From: Anaerolineae bacterium
GTDB lineage: Bacteria > Chloroflexota > Anaerolineae > 4572-78 > J111
NCBI GenBank assembly: GCA_020433805.1
Contig: JAGRBZ010000003.1
Location: 1-64,000 of the forward strand
DNA length: 64,000 nt
Reading direction: 5' to 3'
Positions 15,537 to 24,023 of the stretch are shown here, piece by piece. The first letter of the stretch is position 1. Each line of letters begins with the position of its first letter. The notes below the pieces were generated by a model that saw only the letters and a program-made list of their open reading frames with translations, was not told where the DNA came from and made no database searches. The translations under genes and the position numbers were made by a program.

Positions 15537-16676
15537 CTAAAAACCCGGCAGGCTGAGTTGAAAATCAGGCCGCCGGCCGGCCAGAAGCATAAAGGGCGCA
15601 GCTCGGTCAATTTGGATACCCAATTTGCCGAGCTGTTGCCTGTTGCGCAGTTGGCCGGTTTGCCGGGCCTGGATAATAGCCTCGGCGGTTTTGGGGCCGA
15701 TACCGGGGATGCGCAGCAGTTCCGAGCGCGTCGCCCGGTTGATTTCTAGCGGCTGGTGGCGCAGATGGGTCTCGGCCCAGACCAGTTTTGGATCGCGACT
15801 GAGCGTCAGGTTGCCTTGCGTATCAAACGGCAGTTCATCAACGGTGAAATTATAGAAGCGCAGCAGCCAGTCGGCCTGGTAAAGTCTGTGTTCGCGTAGC
15901 GGATCTGTTTTGCTTTTATCCTCAAATGTGGTGTTGCGGATAGGGGAGAAGGCAGAATAATAGGCTCGTGATAAACCGACTTCACGGTAGAGTTTGTCGG
16001 CCGTTACCAGCAGTTCCTGATCGGATTCGTTGGCCGGGCCGACTACAAATTGGGTGGTTACGCTGGGCGGTCTTATCCACGGCGCAAGTGTGGAGCGGCG
16101 CTGGTGAACCCAAACCATCGGTGCCAGCAGTTCTTGGGCAAAATCTTTTTTGGGTGCCAGTAAAGGCAGGCGTTTTTCATTAGCGCCTTCCAGATTGATC
16201 GACAGCCGATCGGCCAGGCGTATGGCCTGCTCTATTTGAGAATTCTCGGCACCGGGCATAATTTTGAGATGAATGTAACCGCTATACTGGTGCTTCCGGC
16301 GAATGATATCGACCGTGTCCAGCATTTTGTCCATCGCTTTGACTCCACCGCCGATGATGCCGCTGCTGAGGAATAAGCCGTCTACCAGCTTTTTCTGCTG
16401 CATCTGATCAAACGCCGAGGCCAGTTCCTCGGGCTTTAAGGTCACACGCTGGTAGTTGCGACCGGCTTGAAAAGGACAGTAGTGACAGTTTCGCTCGCAG
16501 GCGCTGGTTTGCATCGTCCGCATCACCGGGATTCTTCCGCGTTGGGGATGGGTAACCGTCACCCGGCTGTGTTCGATAAACTGCGCTTTACGCTCTTCGC
16601 GCGATAGCCGGGGTGGCCCCTCACAATCGAGAACGGCTGCCTTTTCTAGATTTGCCACTTTTTGATGAATATCCAT
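15537..16676 (-). CDS. Radical SAM protein with C-terminal helix-hairpin-helix
   Basis: This 379-residue protein has the radical SAM iron-sulfur motif CERNCHYC (Cys60, Cys64, Cys67), followed by a barrel with FLSSGIIGGG and KIMPGAEN. The C-terminal part (from about 305) has EINRATRSELLRIPGIGPKT, a helix-hairpin-helix for DNA binding, with a second shorter HhH-like segment behind it. It matches the group annotated as putative DNA modification/repair radical SAM protein, which often sits next to a uracil-DNA-glycosylase-like gene; no such partner is present here. The reaction is unknown. The ATG at 16676 has no strong Shine-Dalgarno. Confidence 0.88.
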   Translation of the reverse strand: MDIHQKVANLEKAAVLDCEGPPRLSREERKAQFIEHSRVTVTHPQRGRIPVMRTMQTSACERNCHYCPFQAGRNYQRVTLKPEELASAFDQMQQKKLVDGLFLSSGIIGGGVKAMDKMLDTVDIIRRKHQYSGYIHLKIMPGAENSQIEQAIRLADRLSINLEGANEKRLPLLAPKKDFAQELLAPMVWVHQRRSTLAPWIRPPSVTTQFVVGPANESDQELLVTADKLYREVGLSRAYYSAFSPIRNTTFEDKSKTDPLREHRLYQADWLLRFYNFTVDELPFDTQGNLTLSRDPKLVWAETHLRHQPLEINRATRSELLRIPGIGPKTAEAIIQARQTGQLRNRQQLGKLGIQIDRAAPFMLLAGRRPDFQLSLPGF

Positions 16677-17017
16677 GCGGATATTGTACGAACAGTTGTT
16701 CGATTTTGCAAGCTGTAAGGCTCAAATTTGATTGGCGTTATTCCACGGAGACCATTTGGCACGGGGTCCATGCGATGGGGAAACTGTTTTAACCACGAAT
16801 TACACAAATTAACACGAATAAAACAATAAAATTGGTGAAAATTCTTGCAATTCGTGGTTGATTTTATTCCTTCATACTTAATCCCATCTTGCGGACCCCG
16901 TGCCGACCATTTCTAACTAGATTTTAAGAATACTCCGATGTGTGCCTAATTTGGAATGGCTACAATTTAAAGGCCAGGACAATAGTATTTCTAATTGATA
17001 TTCCAGCCGGAGCAACC
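16677..17017. repeat. Intergenic region holding a large nested palindrome (16759-16903)
   Basis: Outer arms GCACGGGGTCC (16759-16769) and GGACCCCGTGC (16893-16903) are perfect, with GATGGG/CCCATC just inside. Inner arms AACCACGAATT (16791-16801) and AATTCGTGGTT (16849-16859) are perfect as well. The word GACCATTT flanks both outer ends in the same orientation, as a short duplication might. This 145 bp unit is probably a MITE-like or REP-like insertion. The rest of the interval should hold the divergent promoters and has nothing else clear. Confidence 0.65.
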
Positions 17018-18781
17018 ATGACACAAGCTGCCCCATCGAATGCACGCCAAAGCAAGCCTCAAGTTGAGATCAACCCAACGGTAGGTAGTGGCTTGCTTTA
17101 CCCTATCCTAACAGCAAGTGCTATTTATTTTATTACCGTTATCGTTGGGGTCTGGGCTGCTCCCGACCGAAGTGCCGCGTTTAACCGTTTGATGCTTTTT
17201 ATGCTTGGTTTTGTAGTTGCAGGGGGAATCGTATGGGGTGCAAGAACCCGTGTAGAAACAGCTTTAGGAAGTATAGGGCTATTTTTTGGATTTCTAGCTG
17301 TGCTATTAACGTTCCACTTTTTGGTGACAACCAATTGGGCTGAGAGCGGCGCAGTGCGTCTCCCTCTGTTTGGACAGATTGGACTTTGGATTCACAACAA
17401 CACCCGTACCTGGTCGGAAATGCAAAACCTACAGAAGAATATAACCGGTGGTATCCTGGTTATTTTGTTTCCCTTAACCTTAACAGGGTCGGTTTGGGCT
17501 TGGAGTCGACGCTATTTGGTTATTTTTTCAATAAGTATAGTCATGCTATGTCTTATGCTTTTTGGTCTCATCATGTCGGTTTCAAGAGGGGCCTGGTTAG
17601 GCTTTGCCTTTGCTATCGTTTTTGCTCCTTATTTTTACTGGCGATTTGAACCCGGTAACCGTTCGATATTTAAATGGATAGGAGATTTTTTGGCGGTGGC
17701 TACGGTTGGTCTTCTCATATATGGTTTCTACTTGGTGATAACCGTGCCGCAGTATAGCGATTATATGAATGCAGCGTTTAATACCTCGAAGATTAGTCGA
17801 ATTGATTTGTGGAGGGACTCTTTATCGCTTATTCAAGATTACTGGTATACAGGCAGCGGACTTGGTAGCACGGACATGGTCTATTCAAGTTATGTGTTTT
17901 CTTTACACGTACCGTTTTTAACCCATGCCCATAACTTGTTTATGCAGATTGCAATTGAACAGGGGGTACCGGGGTTAATCGCGTTTGTGAGTGTCACCAT
18001 CTTTACTATTTTGAGCCTCATCGATACCGCCCGCCACGGTGATCAAACAGTTCGATTTTATAGTGCTTGTGTATTGGCTTCAATCGTTGCTATGCTGATC
18101 CACGGAATTGTAGAATCAAACCTTTATGCATACCAACTTGTACCGGTTATGTTTTTGCCTTTTGGTTTTGCCTTAGCGCTTCTTCTATCAAGGTATGGCA
18201 CCAGCCGGATAGAGCCAGCATCCGTGCGAGATAAGGTAGTAATTCAGCGCGTCGCCGTATTTGGAACACTTTTTCCCAGTGTTGTTATAGGCTTATTGTT
18301 TATATGGCCCGGATCGATGGCGACTTTGCAGGCAAACTTAGGAGCTGTGGCCCAAACGCGAGCCGAATTAGCGGTGTATGTCTGGCCGGAATGGCCGCTG
18401 CAAGACGAATTGCGCCGTATGCATGTGGTTGATTTAAGCAACGCTATAAGACATTACAAAACTGCTTTGGCACTAAACCCTGATAACGTTACGGCCCTAC
18501 GGAGGCTCGGTCAAATTGAGATTTCTATGGGGGATTATGATACGGCACAGCAGCACTTGGAAGCTGCCTATCGCATTGCCCCCCATCAACGCGCAACCCG
18601 GCAGATGTTGGGAGAACTGTATGCTATTTCCGGGAACACGACTGAAGCAGTTAAACTATGGCAGCCGCTCGATGTAGGCCAACAGCAGCTTGATATTCGT
18701 TACTGGTGGTACGCGCATATTGAGGCTGATGAACAAGCAACATTAATCAAGCAGGCCGTGACCCAGTTTGAAAACCAGTAA
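17018..18781 (+). CDS. O-antigen ligase/polymerase-like (Wzy_C) membrane protein with TPR tail
   Basis: This 587-residue protein has about twelve membrane segments. The Wzy_C signature lies around 190-320 (MSVSRGAWLGFAFAIVFAPY, then RIDLWRDSLSLIQDYWYTGSG and HAHNLFMQIAIEQGVPGLIA). Two to three TPR units lie at the C-terminus from about 480 (AIRHYKTALALNPDNVTALR, QHLEAAYRIAPHQR). Such proteins polymerise or ligate polysaccharides carried on lipid, and TPR-tailed forms also occur as pilin-type glycan ligases. CCGGAGC lies six bases before ATG 17018, so I prefer it over an ATG 78 bases upstream. It stands alone, with a long gap before the next converging gene. Confidence 0.8.
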   Translation: MTQAAPSNARQSKPQVEINPTVGSGLLYPILTASAIYFITVIVGVWAAPDRSAAFNRLMLFMLGFVVAGGIVWGARTRVETALGSIGLFFGFLAVLLTFHFLVTTNWAESGAVRLPLFGQIGLWIHNNTRTWSEMQNLQKNITGGILVILFPLTLTGSVWAWSRRYLVIFSISIVMLCLMLFGLIMSVSRGAWLGFAFAIVFAPYFYWRFEPGNRSIFKWIGDFLAVATVGLLIYGFYLVITVPQYSDYMNAAFNTSKISRIDLWRDSLSLIQDYWYTGSGLGSTDMVYSSYVFSLHVPFLTHAHNLFMQIAIEQGVPGLIAFVSVTIFTILSLIDTARHGDQTVRFYSACVLASIVAMLIHGIVESNLYAYQLVPVMFLPFGFALALLLSRYGTSRIEPASVRDKVVIQRVAVFGTLFPSVVIGLLFIWPGSMATLQANLGAVAQTRAELAVYVWPEWPLQDELRRMHVVDLSNAIRHYKTALALNPDNVTALRRLGQIEISMGDYDTAQQHLEAAYRIAPHQRATRQMLGELYAISGNTTEAVKLWQPLDVGQQQLDIRYWWYAHIEADEQATLIKQAVTQFENQ

Positions 18782-18869
18782 TAGATAGCCTCTTCTCGAT
18801 AGTTGTCTCAGGTTTACATCTGTAAAAGTATACGCTTTTATCCCCGGTAAAAACAGTGAGCGATGCCTC

Positions 18870-20279
18870 TTAATTTTCTTCCTCAAGCAGCGATTCGGCC
18901 GTCTCAGCATCGACAATGCACAATTGCCAGCCCGGCTCGATTAAATTGGGATCGTCGATTTCGGAAAATGCATCATCAATGGCGTGTTTTTGATTCGTTG
19001 CCGCAACAATGGCGGGGTATAAAAAGAGATCGCTGTAATATTTGTCCGACAATTTCGACAGCCAGTCGTCGGCCACAACAATGTAATTCTCTTGGCAAAC
19101 AAAACCGGTCTCGTCGATGACTTCAACTTCAACAGCTTCTTCCTCCTCCGGTTCGGTGATAATCAGCGTTATCGGATTTGTGGCGGCGATGACCTCACCT
19201 TCGCTATCAAGCACGTTGATGATCAGTTCCACTTCGCCCGGTTCATCGATATCTTTTGAAAAAGACCAGGCACCATTGTCTCGAACCGTCGTTGTGCCAA
19301 GCGATTCGCCATCGATAAGAAATTCCAGTTCGGCTTCCGGCTCGCCGGTGCCGCGCAGCGTTTGTGGCCCGGCCTGCAGCGAGTCACCCGCTTGAGGAGA
19401 AATAAGATCAGGTGACGGTCTTTCTGCTGCGGTGATGGTGAGTGGGGCCGGTTCGGATGAAGCGAGGATATTGTCGTCGCCGTCCAGAGCATTGATGACT
19501 ACCTGGTAGTCGCCTGCTTCTTCAATTGTTCCGGCCCAGGCCCAAAAGCCGTTTTCATCGACTGTGGCGCTGCCGATAACTTCATCATCAAGCATAATTT
19601 CAATAATGCTGCCTGGCTCGCCCGTGCCGGATAAGATGAGTTCCCCGCTGGTTAACTCGGCTATAGGGGCATCAAAGGTTGGGGGGATCACCTCATCGCC
19701 CAGCCCCACGATGGGAATGGTGACCGGATCGGATGAACCGACAACGTTACCGTCCGCATCAAGCACATTCACGACCACTTCATAGTTGCCCGGTTCATCA
19801 ATTGTGCCTGTTGCCGACCACAGGCCGCCGCTATCTACAGTTGTTTGAACAAATGGTTCACCGTTAAGCAAGATCGTAATATCCGTTTCCGGCTCACCGG
19901 TGCCCAAGAGGGTAACGCTGCCGGTAAAGAGTTCGGCACTGGGCAGATCGACCGTCGGCATCGTTGCTGGTACGGCGGGTGAGGGTGGTGGGTCTACAGC
20001 GGTTGCTGAAGAGCTTTGCTCCGAATCGATCTCGGCAGAAGATTGAGCGGTACTGTCTAACGCCGGTTCGTCGGTGACAACGGTTTCGGTCTGCGTTGTG
20101 GCAGCGGGCGTTACAGCATCAATTTGGGCGCTGACATCTTGGGTAGGAGGCGTGTTTGCCGTACTGTCCGTCGCTGTCTCATCGCCGAAAAATTGCGCGC
20201 GAACGGAAGGGAGTAAAACTAAAAGCAATATCATGGTGACAATCAATTTCGGAATGTCGTTAAAGTGGAATCTACTCAT
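18870..20279 (-). CDS. Exported Ig-repeat protein with LysM-like C-terminus, copy 1 of duplicated module
   Basis: This 469-residue protein has an N-terminal hydrophobic signal (IPKLIVTMILLLVLLPSVRA). A Thr/Ser/Ala-rich linker (to about 110) is followed by three ~85-residue beta domains with a G(S/E)xxLxGTGEPxxxIxxxLxGE start and WxxxGTIDEPGNYEVVVNVLD end. A C-terminal domain of about 75 residues starts CQENYIVVADDWLSKLSDKY and ends IEPGWQLCIV, a LysM-like cell-wall binding pattern with two Cys. It is the smaller paralogue of the gene at 21081 (three instead of five beta domains). It starts 12 bases after the stop of the coiled-coil/HhH gene. A role in tethering surface structures to peptidoglycan is inferred. 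Confidence 0.85.
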   Translation of the reverse strand: MSRFHFNDIPKLIVTMILLLVLLPSVRAQFFGDETATDSTANTPPTQDVSAQIDAVTPAATTQTETVVTDEPALDSTAQSSAEIDSEQSSSATAVDPPPSPAVPATMPTVDLPSAELFTGSVTLLGTGEPETDITILLNGEPFVQTTVDSGGLWSATGTIDEPGNYEVVVNVLDADGNVVGSSDPVTIPIVGLGDEVIPPTFDAPIAELTSGELILSGTGEPGSIIEIMLDDEVIGSATVDENGFWAWAGTIEEAGDYQVVINALDGDDNILASSEPAPLTITAAERPSPDLISPQAGDSLQAGPQTLRGTGEPEAELEFLIDGESLGTTTVRDNGAWSFSKDIDEPGEVELIINVLDSEGEVIAATNPITLIITEPEEEEAVEVEVIDETGFVCQENYIVVADDWLSKLSDKYYSDLFLYPAIVAATNQKHAIDDAFSEIDDPNLIEPGWQLCIVDAETAESLLEEEN

Positions 20280-20291
20280 CAGGCGTCACCG

Positions 20292-20969
20292 CTACCTTGA
20301 GCTTTCAGATATTTCGGTAAATTCTTTTGCTTCGGCAATCCAGTCCTCGGGGTCTATATGCTGCCAGGGATGAGGAGCGATAATTTCTTCGATATTTTCG
20401 GGTGTTAAAGCTGCCAGTTGGTCGAACGTAAAAATATTGGCTTTATTAAGCTTTCGAGCAAAAACTGGGCCGATACCGTTGATTCGCTCTAGATTATCTT
20501 TGATAATTACCCGTTCGAATGTGTGCGCAGTTTGGCCGGACCGCTGCGACAATTCGGCTTTTAACTGCTCAATTTCGCTCTCGGCTTCTGAGAGTTTTTG
20601 GTGGTAGGTATCGAACTCTTTAAGTTTTGATTGATAACGGATGATTTGGTCTTGGGCTTCAACCAGTTCTTGTTGGCATTGCTCAATATCGGCACTATCG
20701 GTTTGGTCGGTTGTGGTGTGGTTATTGGCTGCGCTGAGGCGGGCTATCTCTGCTTCATAGTGGCCGGCCTGTTCTTTCGCCGCATCTAATTCTTGACGCA
20801 TGCGTTCAATCTCGGTCGAGGTTAGGCGTCCTACTGCTGCTGAAGATTGGGTGTCGTGGAGTTGATGCCGCAAATCGGCATTGACCCGTCGCCAGTACAA
20901 CCAATCGATCACCCACTCTATTAGCCAGCCGATCAGTAGGCCCGCTACAAATATTAAGAAAGTACTCAT
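20292..20969 (-). CDS. Membrane-anchored coiled-coil protein with helix-hairpin-helix, copy 1
   Basis: This 225-residue protein has an N-terminal membrane segment with the unusual motif GLLIGWLIEWVIDWLYWRR (residues about 9-28). A long coiled coil follows (about 45-155, rich in Glu, Gln and Lys heptads), then a helix-hairpin-helix domain (DNLERINGIGPVFARKLNKA and FTFDQLAALTPENIEEII) and an acidic end. The HhH fold commonly binds DNA or partner HhH domains. The paralogue at 23426 has the same motif order with a much shorter coil. ATG 20969 has GGGAGCGAG upstream, and 42 bases further out another ATG lacks a ribosome site. It is first in a two-gene operon with the LysM/Ig gene. Confidence 0.85.
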   Translation of the reverse strand: MSTFLIFVAGLLIGWLIEWVIDWLYWRRVNADLRHQLHDTQSSAAVGRLTSTEIERMRQELDAAKEQAGHYEAEIARLSAANNHTTTDQTDSADIEQCQQELVEAQDQIIRYQSKLKEFDTYHQKLSEAESEIEQLKAELSQRSGQTAHTFERVIIKDNLERINGIGPVFARKLNKANIFTFDQLAALTPENIEEIIAPHPWQHIDPEDWIAEAKEFTEISESSR

Positions 20970-21010
20970 GACACTCGCTCCCTTTGCCGTAATACCTTCA
21001 TTGTATAACA

Positions 21011-21038
21011 AAAAGCCGCTAGAAGTCTAGCGGCTTTT
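21011..21038 (-). terminator. Intrinsic terminator between the two module copies
   Basis: AAAAGCCGCTAG (21011-21022), loop AAGT, CTAGCGGCTTTT (21027-21038). On the minus strand the stem is followed by TTTTTGTT. It ends the transcript of copy 2 and shows that the two modules are separate operons. Confidence 0.92.
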
Positions 21039-21080
21039 GTTAATTCTTATGACAATAGGTGCAATTGACCGACTGTGCCG

Positions 21081-23423
21081 TCAGTTACCGGCTCCCACCA
21101 GCGATTGAGCGGTCTCGGTATCGACAATGCAGAGTTTCCAGCCTGGTTCAATGGTATTGGCATTTTCAATGTTGGCAAAGCTGGTATCAACTTGATTCTT
21201 TTCGTTGGTGGCGGTCACGATAGCCGGATACAGGAAGAGATCGCCAAAGTATTTGTCGGCCAGCTTCGAGAGCCAGTCGTCGGCCACGACAATATATTCT
21301 TCTTCACAGACAAGGCCTGTTGCGTCAGTAGACTGGGCTGTGCTTTCGGTTTCATCGGATACATCAGAATCATCGGCCTCGATACTTTCGTCGGTGGCGC
21401 TTGTCTCGTCGGTGTCAGTAACCTCGGCTGCTGTATCTGCTTCGTCGGTTTCGGCTACCGCGTCTGTCTCATCCGTCGAGTCGGCTGTATCGACGTCACC
21501 GGTATCAGCGATTTCATCGGCTGTGTCGGCGGCATCGGTTTCAGTAGATTCAGCGGCTGTATCGGTTTCATCGGCTTCAGCCGTTTCGTCCGTTTCATCG
21601 GCTTCGTCGGCTTCGGCAACCTCATCCGATGTATCTGTCTCGTCTGCGGCATCGGTTTCGGTTGGTTCGTCGGTTTCAGCGGTTGATGAACTGTCTTCTT
21701 CTTCCGGCTCGGCTAGCGTGAGCGTAATCGTCTCAGAGGTTGCGGTAACGGTGCCGTCTTCATCCACGGCATTGACGACCACATCCATCTCGCCCGAGTG
21801 GTCGATGTCGGCGGTCAGCGACCATCGGCCACTCGAGCCGACCGTAGTTGTGCCGATGACCTCCCCATCAACCACCACTTCGATCTCCGTACCCGGTTCG
21901 CCCGTACCCCGGAAGGTCTGGCGGCCTGTTGTTAGCGTGGCTGTGGCGCGTGGCGAAGTTAAGGCCGGTGGGGCGACTTCGGTTTCCGGCGCGACAATGG
22001 TGTACAGCGTCGGGTCGGTCGAGGTGATGATTTGTCCGTCCTCATCGAGCGCATTGACAACGATCTCGTAATCGCCCGGCTCATCCAAGGTCATATCAAA
22101 CGCCCACGTGCCGTCGGCATCTACAGTTGCGGTGCCGATAACATCACCATCGACGACAATTTCAACTTCGCTGCCGGGTTCGCCGGTGCCGGTGAGGGTT
22201 AGCTCCCCGGCGCTTACATCGCTGGTGGGCAGATCAAGCGTTGGGAGAGCTACATCCGTTTCTGTTTCCTCCGGTTCGGTAACAGAGATGGTTGTGGGTT
22301 CGGAGGTGCCTACAATCTCGCCATCCGCATCCAAACTGTTGACGACAATATCATAGTCGCCCGGCTCGTCAATCGCGGCATCGAGCGACCAGGTGCCATC
22401 GTCATCTACCGTTGCCGTGCCGATGCTTTCACCATCGACGACAACCTCAACCTCGCTGCCGGGTTCGCCGGTTCCGGTCAGGGTAGATTCACCGGCCCTT
22501 AGATCGAACGTGGGCAAATTGAAGACCGGCAGGGTAAAATCGAGTTCGGGTAAGCCAAAGGACAAGCGGGAAGCCTCCGAAGAGGCGTAGGTGTTGCCGT
22601 CGGCATCTAGACCATTAACAGTGATGTCGTAATCGCCCGATTCATCTAAAGTGGTATCGAGCGACCAGGTGCCATCCTCATCGACCGTCGTTGTGCCCAA
22701 CGACTCACCATCGGCCATCACCTCAACCTCGCTGCCGGGTTCGCCAGTGCCGGTCAGGGTGAATTCACCAGCCCTTAAATCGCCGGTCGGCAGATCGAAG
22801 GTCGGCAGGGCAAAATCGAATTCCGGTAAGCCAAAGGACAAGCGGGAAGCCTCCGAAGAGGCGTAGGTGTTGCCGTCGTCATCCAGCCCATTAACAGTGA
22901 TGTCGTAATCGCCCGGCTCGTCGAAAGATGTGTCGAGCGACCAGGTACCGTCCTCTCCGACAGTCGTTGTGCCAAGCGACTCGCCGTTAGCCAACACGTC
23001 AACCTCGCTGCCGGGTTCGCCGGTGCCGGTCAGGGTGAATGCGCCTGTGGTCAGATCGCCTGTCGGCAAATCGAAGGTTGGAACCGGTAACTCCGGAAGC
23101 ATGGCTTCTTCTGTCGCCGGTTCGGCCGGTTCGACAACACCTGCACTCGACTCGGCACCCTCTTCCGGTTCAACGGTTGCTATAGTTTCCGTGGTAGCTT
23201 CTACCGCTGCGGCGTCATCCTCGCTTTCTGCTCCTGACACTGCTTGGTTATCCGCTACTTCTTCAGTCTCTCCGGTTACATCTTCTTCGATGATCTCCTG
23301 TAACTCGGACCGATCAATCATGCTATAGACTAAGAAGAACAAGATGACAAATAGTACAAAAACAACAATAAGTTTGAAGATGTCGTATTGTTTGACTTCT
23401 TCCTGTGTTCGATGGCGGATCAT
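21081..23423 (-). CDS. Exported Ig-repeat protein with LysM-like C-terminus, copy 2 (long form)
   Basis: This 780-residue protein has a membrane anchor or signal near 17-37 (IFKLIVVFVLFVILFFLVYS) and then an acidic linker. Five tandem beta domains of about 92 residues carry the core LTGTGEPGSEVEVxxDGE and WSLDxxxDEPGDYDIxVN. A ~150-residue low-complexity tract of Thr, Asp, Glu and Ala follows. The C-terminal LysM-like domain starts CEEEYIVVADDWLSKLADKY and closes IEPGWKLCIVDTE. The start ATG 23423 is two bases from the stop of the HhH gene, so the two are coupled. The DNA of neighbouring domains is nearly identical over 54 bases with a 276 bp period, which signals recent expansion. Confidence 0.88.
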   Translation of the reverse strand: MIRHRTQEEVKQYDIFKLIVVFVLFVILFFLVYSMIDRSELQEIIEEDVTGETEEVADNQAVSGAESEDDAAAVEATTETIATVEPEEGAESSAGVVEPAEPATEEAMLPELPVPTFDLPTGDLTTGAFTLTGTGEPGSEVDVLANGESLGTTTVGEDGTWSLDTSFDEPGDYDITVNGLDDDGNTYASSEASRLSFGLPEFDFALPTFDLPTGDLRAGEFTLTGTGEPGSEVEVMADGESLGTTTVDEDGTWSLDTTLDESGDYDITVNGLDADGNTYASSEASRLSFGLPELDFTLPVFNLPTFDLRAGESTLTGTGEPGSEVEVVVDGESIGTATVDDDGTWSLDAAIDEPGDYDIVVNSLDADGEIVGTSEPTTISVTEPEETETDVALPTLDLPTSDVSAGELTLTGTGEPGSEVEIVVDGDVIGTATVDADGTWAFDMTLDEPGDYEIVVNALDEDGQIITSTDPTLYTIVAPETEVAPPALTSPRATATLTTGRQTFRGTGEPGTEIEVVVDGEVIGTTTVGSSGRWSLTADIDHSGEMDVVVNAVDEDGTVTATSETITLTLAEPEEEDSSSTAETDEPTETDAADETDTSDEVAEADEADETDETAEADETDTAAESTETDAADTADEIADTGDVDTADSTDETDAVAETDEADTAAEVTDTDETSATDESIEADDSDVSDETESTAQSTDATGLVCEEEYIVVADDWLSKLADKYFGDLFLYPAIVTATNEKNQVDTSFANIENANTIEPGWKLCIVDTETAQSLVGAGN
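22549..22878 (-). repeat. 276 bp tandem repeat inside the Ig-repeat gene
   Basis: A 54-base stretch starting GGTAAGCCAAAGGACAAGCG is identical at 22549-22602 and 22825-22878. The offset is 276 bp, exactly 92 codons and one beta domain. Flanking parts of the unit are also very similar. Repeat number is therefore prone to change by slippage or recombination, and assembly collapse is possible here. Confidence 0.85.
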
Positions 23424-23425
23424 CG

Positions 23426-23854
23426 TTATCGCGCCTCAATCATCTTGCCGCCCTCTTTGGCAATTTGGCGGGCTTCATCAATCCATTCTTCCGGCTCGAT
23501 TTTCTGCCAATCTTGGGGGTTTATAATCTCTCGGAGACGCTGTGGATCTTCGGCAGCGAGTTCAGCAAATGTAAATATACCGGCATTGTTGAGCTTTTTG
23601 GCAAAAACAGGCCCAATACCGTTGATTTTTTCTAAGTGATCTTTTTCGTGAATAGCGGTTTGTGGCATCGGAGGCGGCTCAGCTTGCTTATTTGCCAACT
23701 CCAACTCCATTTCTAATTCTCTAATCCGTGCTTCGGCTTCGGCTAATTTCTGTGACGCAATGCTTTCATCACGACGCCAATAGATAAGGTCAATTGTCCA
23801 CTCAATAATCCAACCAATGATTAAACCAATAACTAAACCGGTTACAAAGATCAT
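23426..23854 (-). CDS. Membrane-anchored helix-hairpin-helix protein, copy 2 (short form)
   Basis: This 142-residue paralogue of the gene at 20292 has the membrane segment with GLIIGWIIEWTIDLIYWRR (about 9-27) and a short coiled coil of about 30 residues. The HhH domain is DHLEKINGIGPVFAKKLNNA and FTFAELAAEDPQRLREII. The end, PQDWQKIEPEEWIDEARQIA, parallels PWQHIDPEDWIAEAKEFT of copy 1. GGAGAGGGG precedes ATG 23854. Its stop lies two bases before the start of the long Ig/LysM gene, the same arrangement as copy 1. Location at the membrane with a cytoplasmic HhH is inferred from the positive WRR after the membrane helix. Confidence 0.87.
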   Translation of the reverse strand: MIFVTGLVIGLIIGWIIEWTIDLIYWRRDESIASQKLAEAEARIRELEMELELANKQAEPPPMPQTAIHEKDHLEKINGIGPVFAKKLNNAGIFTFAELAAEDPQRLREIINPQDWQKIEPEEWIDEARQIAKEGGKMIEAR

Positions 23855-23938
23855 GGTATTCCCCTCTCCAATATGAGTTGATTAAGTTTGTTAAATATAA
23901 CGGGGGTCATTTTACCATTTGGTAGGGAGAAAAATCAA

Positions 23939-23971
23939 AAAAACCATGGGAAACTTTCCCCCATGGTTTTT
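23939..23971 (-). terminator. Intrinsic terminator after the small acidic protein gene
   Basis: AAAAACCATGGG (23939-23950) and CCCATGGTTTTT (23960-23971) form a 12 bp stem with a 9-base loop. On the minus strand it is followed by a T-run, ending the transcript from 24024-24407 ahead of the HhH gene. Confidence 0.88.
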
Positions 23972-24023
23972 GCCATAGATAGGTGGTTTTAGTAAATAGA
24001 TGTGGATTGAGGGGTCTGTAGGG

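Noticed and set aside
21205-22071. A 288-codon plus-strand frame rich in Ser and Val, and similar frames to 23328
   Set aside because: These are shadows of the Asp/Thr/Glu-rich Ig-repeat gene on the other strand. The Ser/Val bias follows from its codons.
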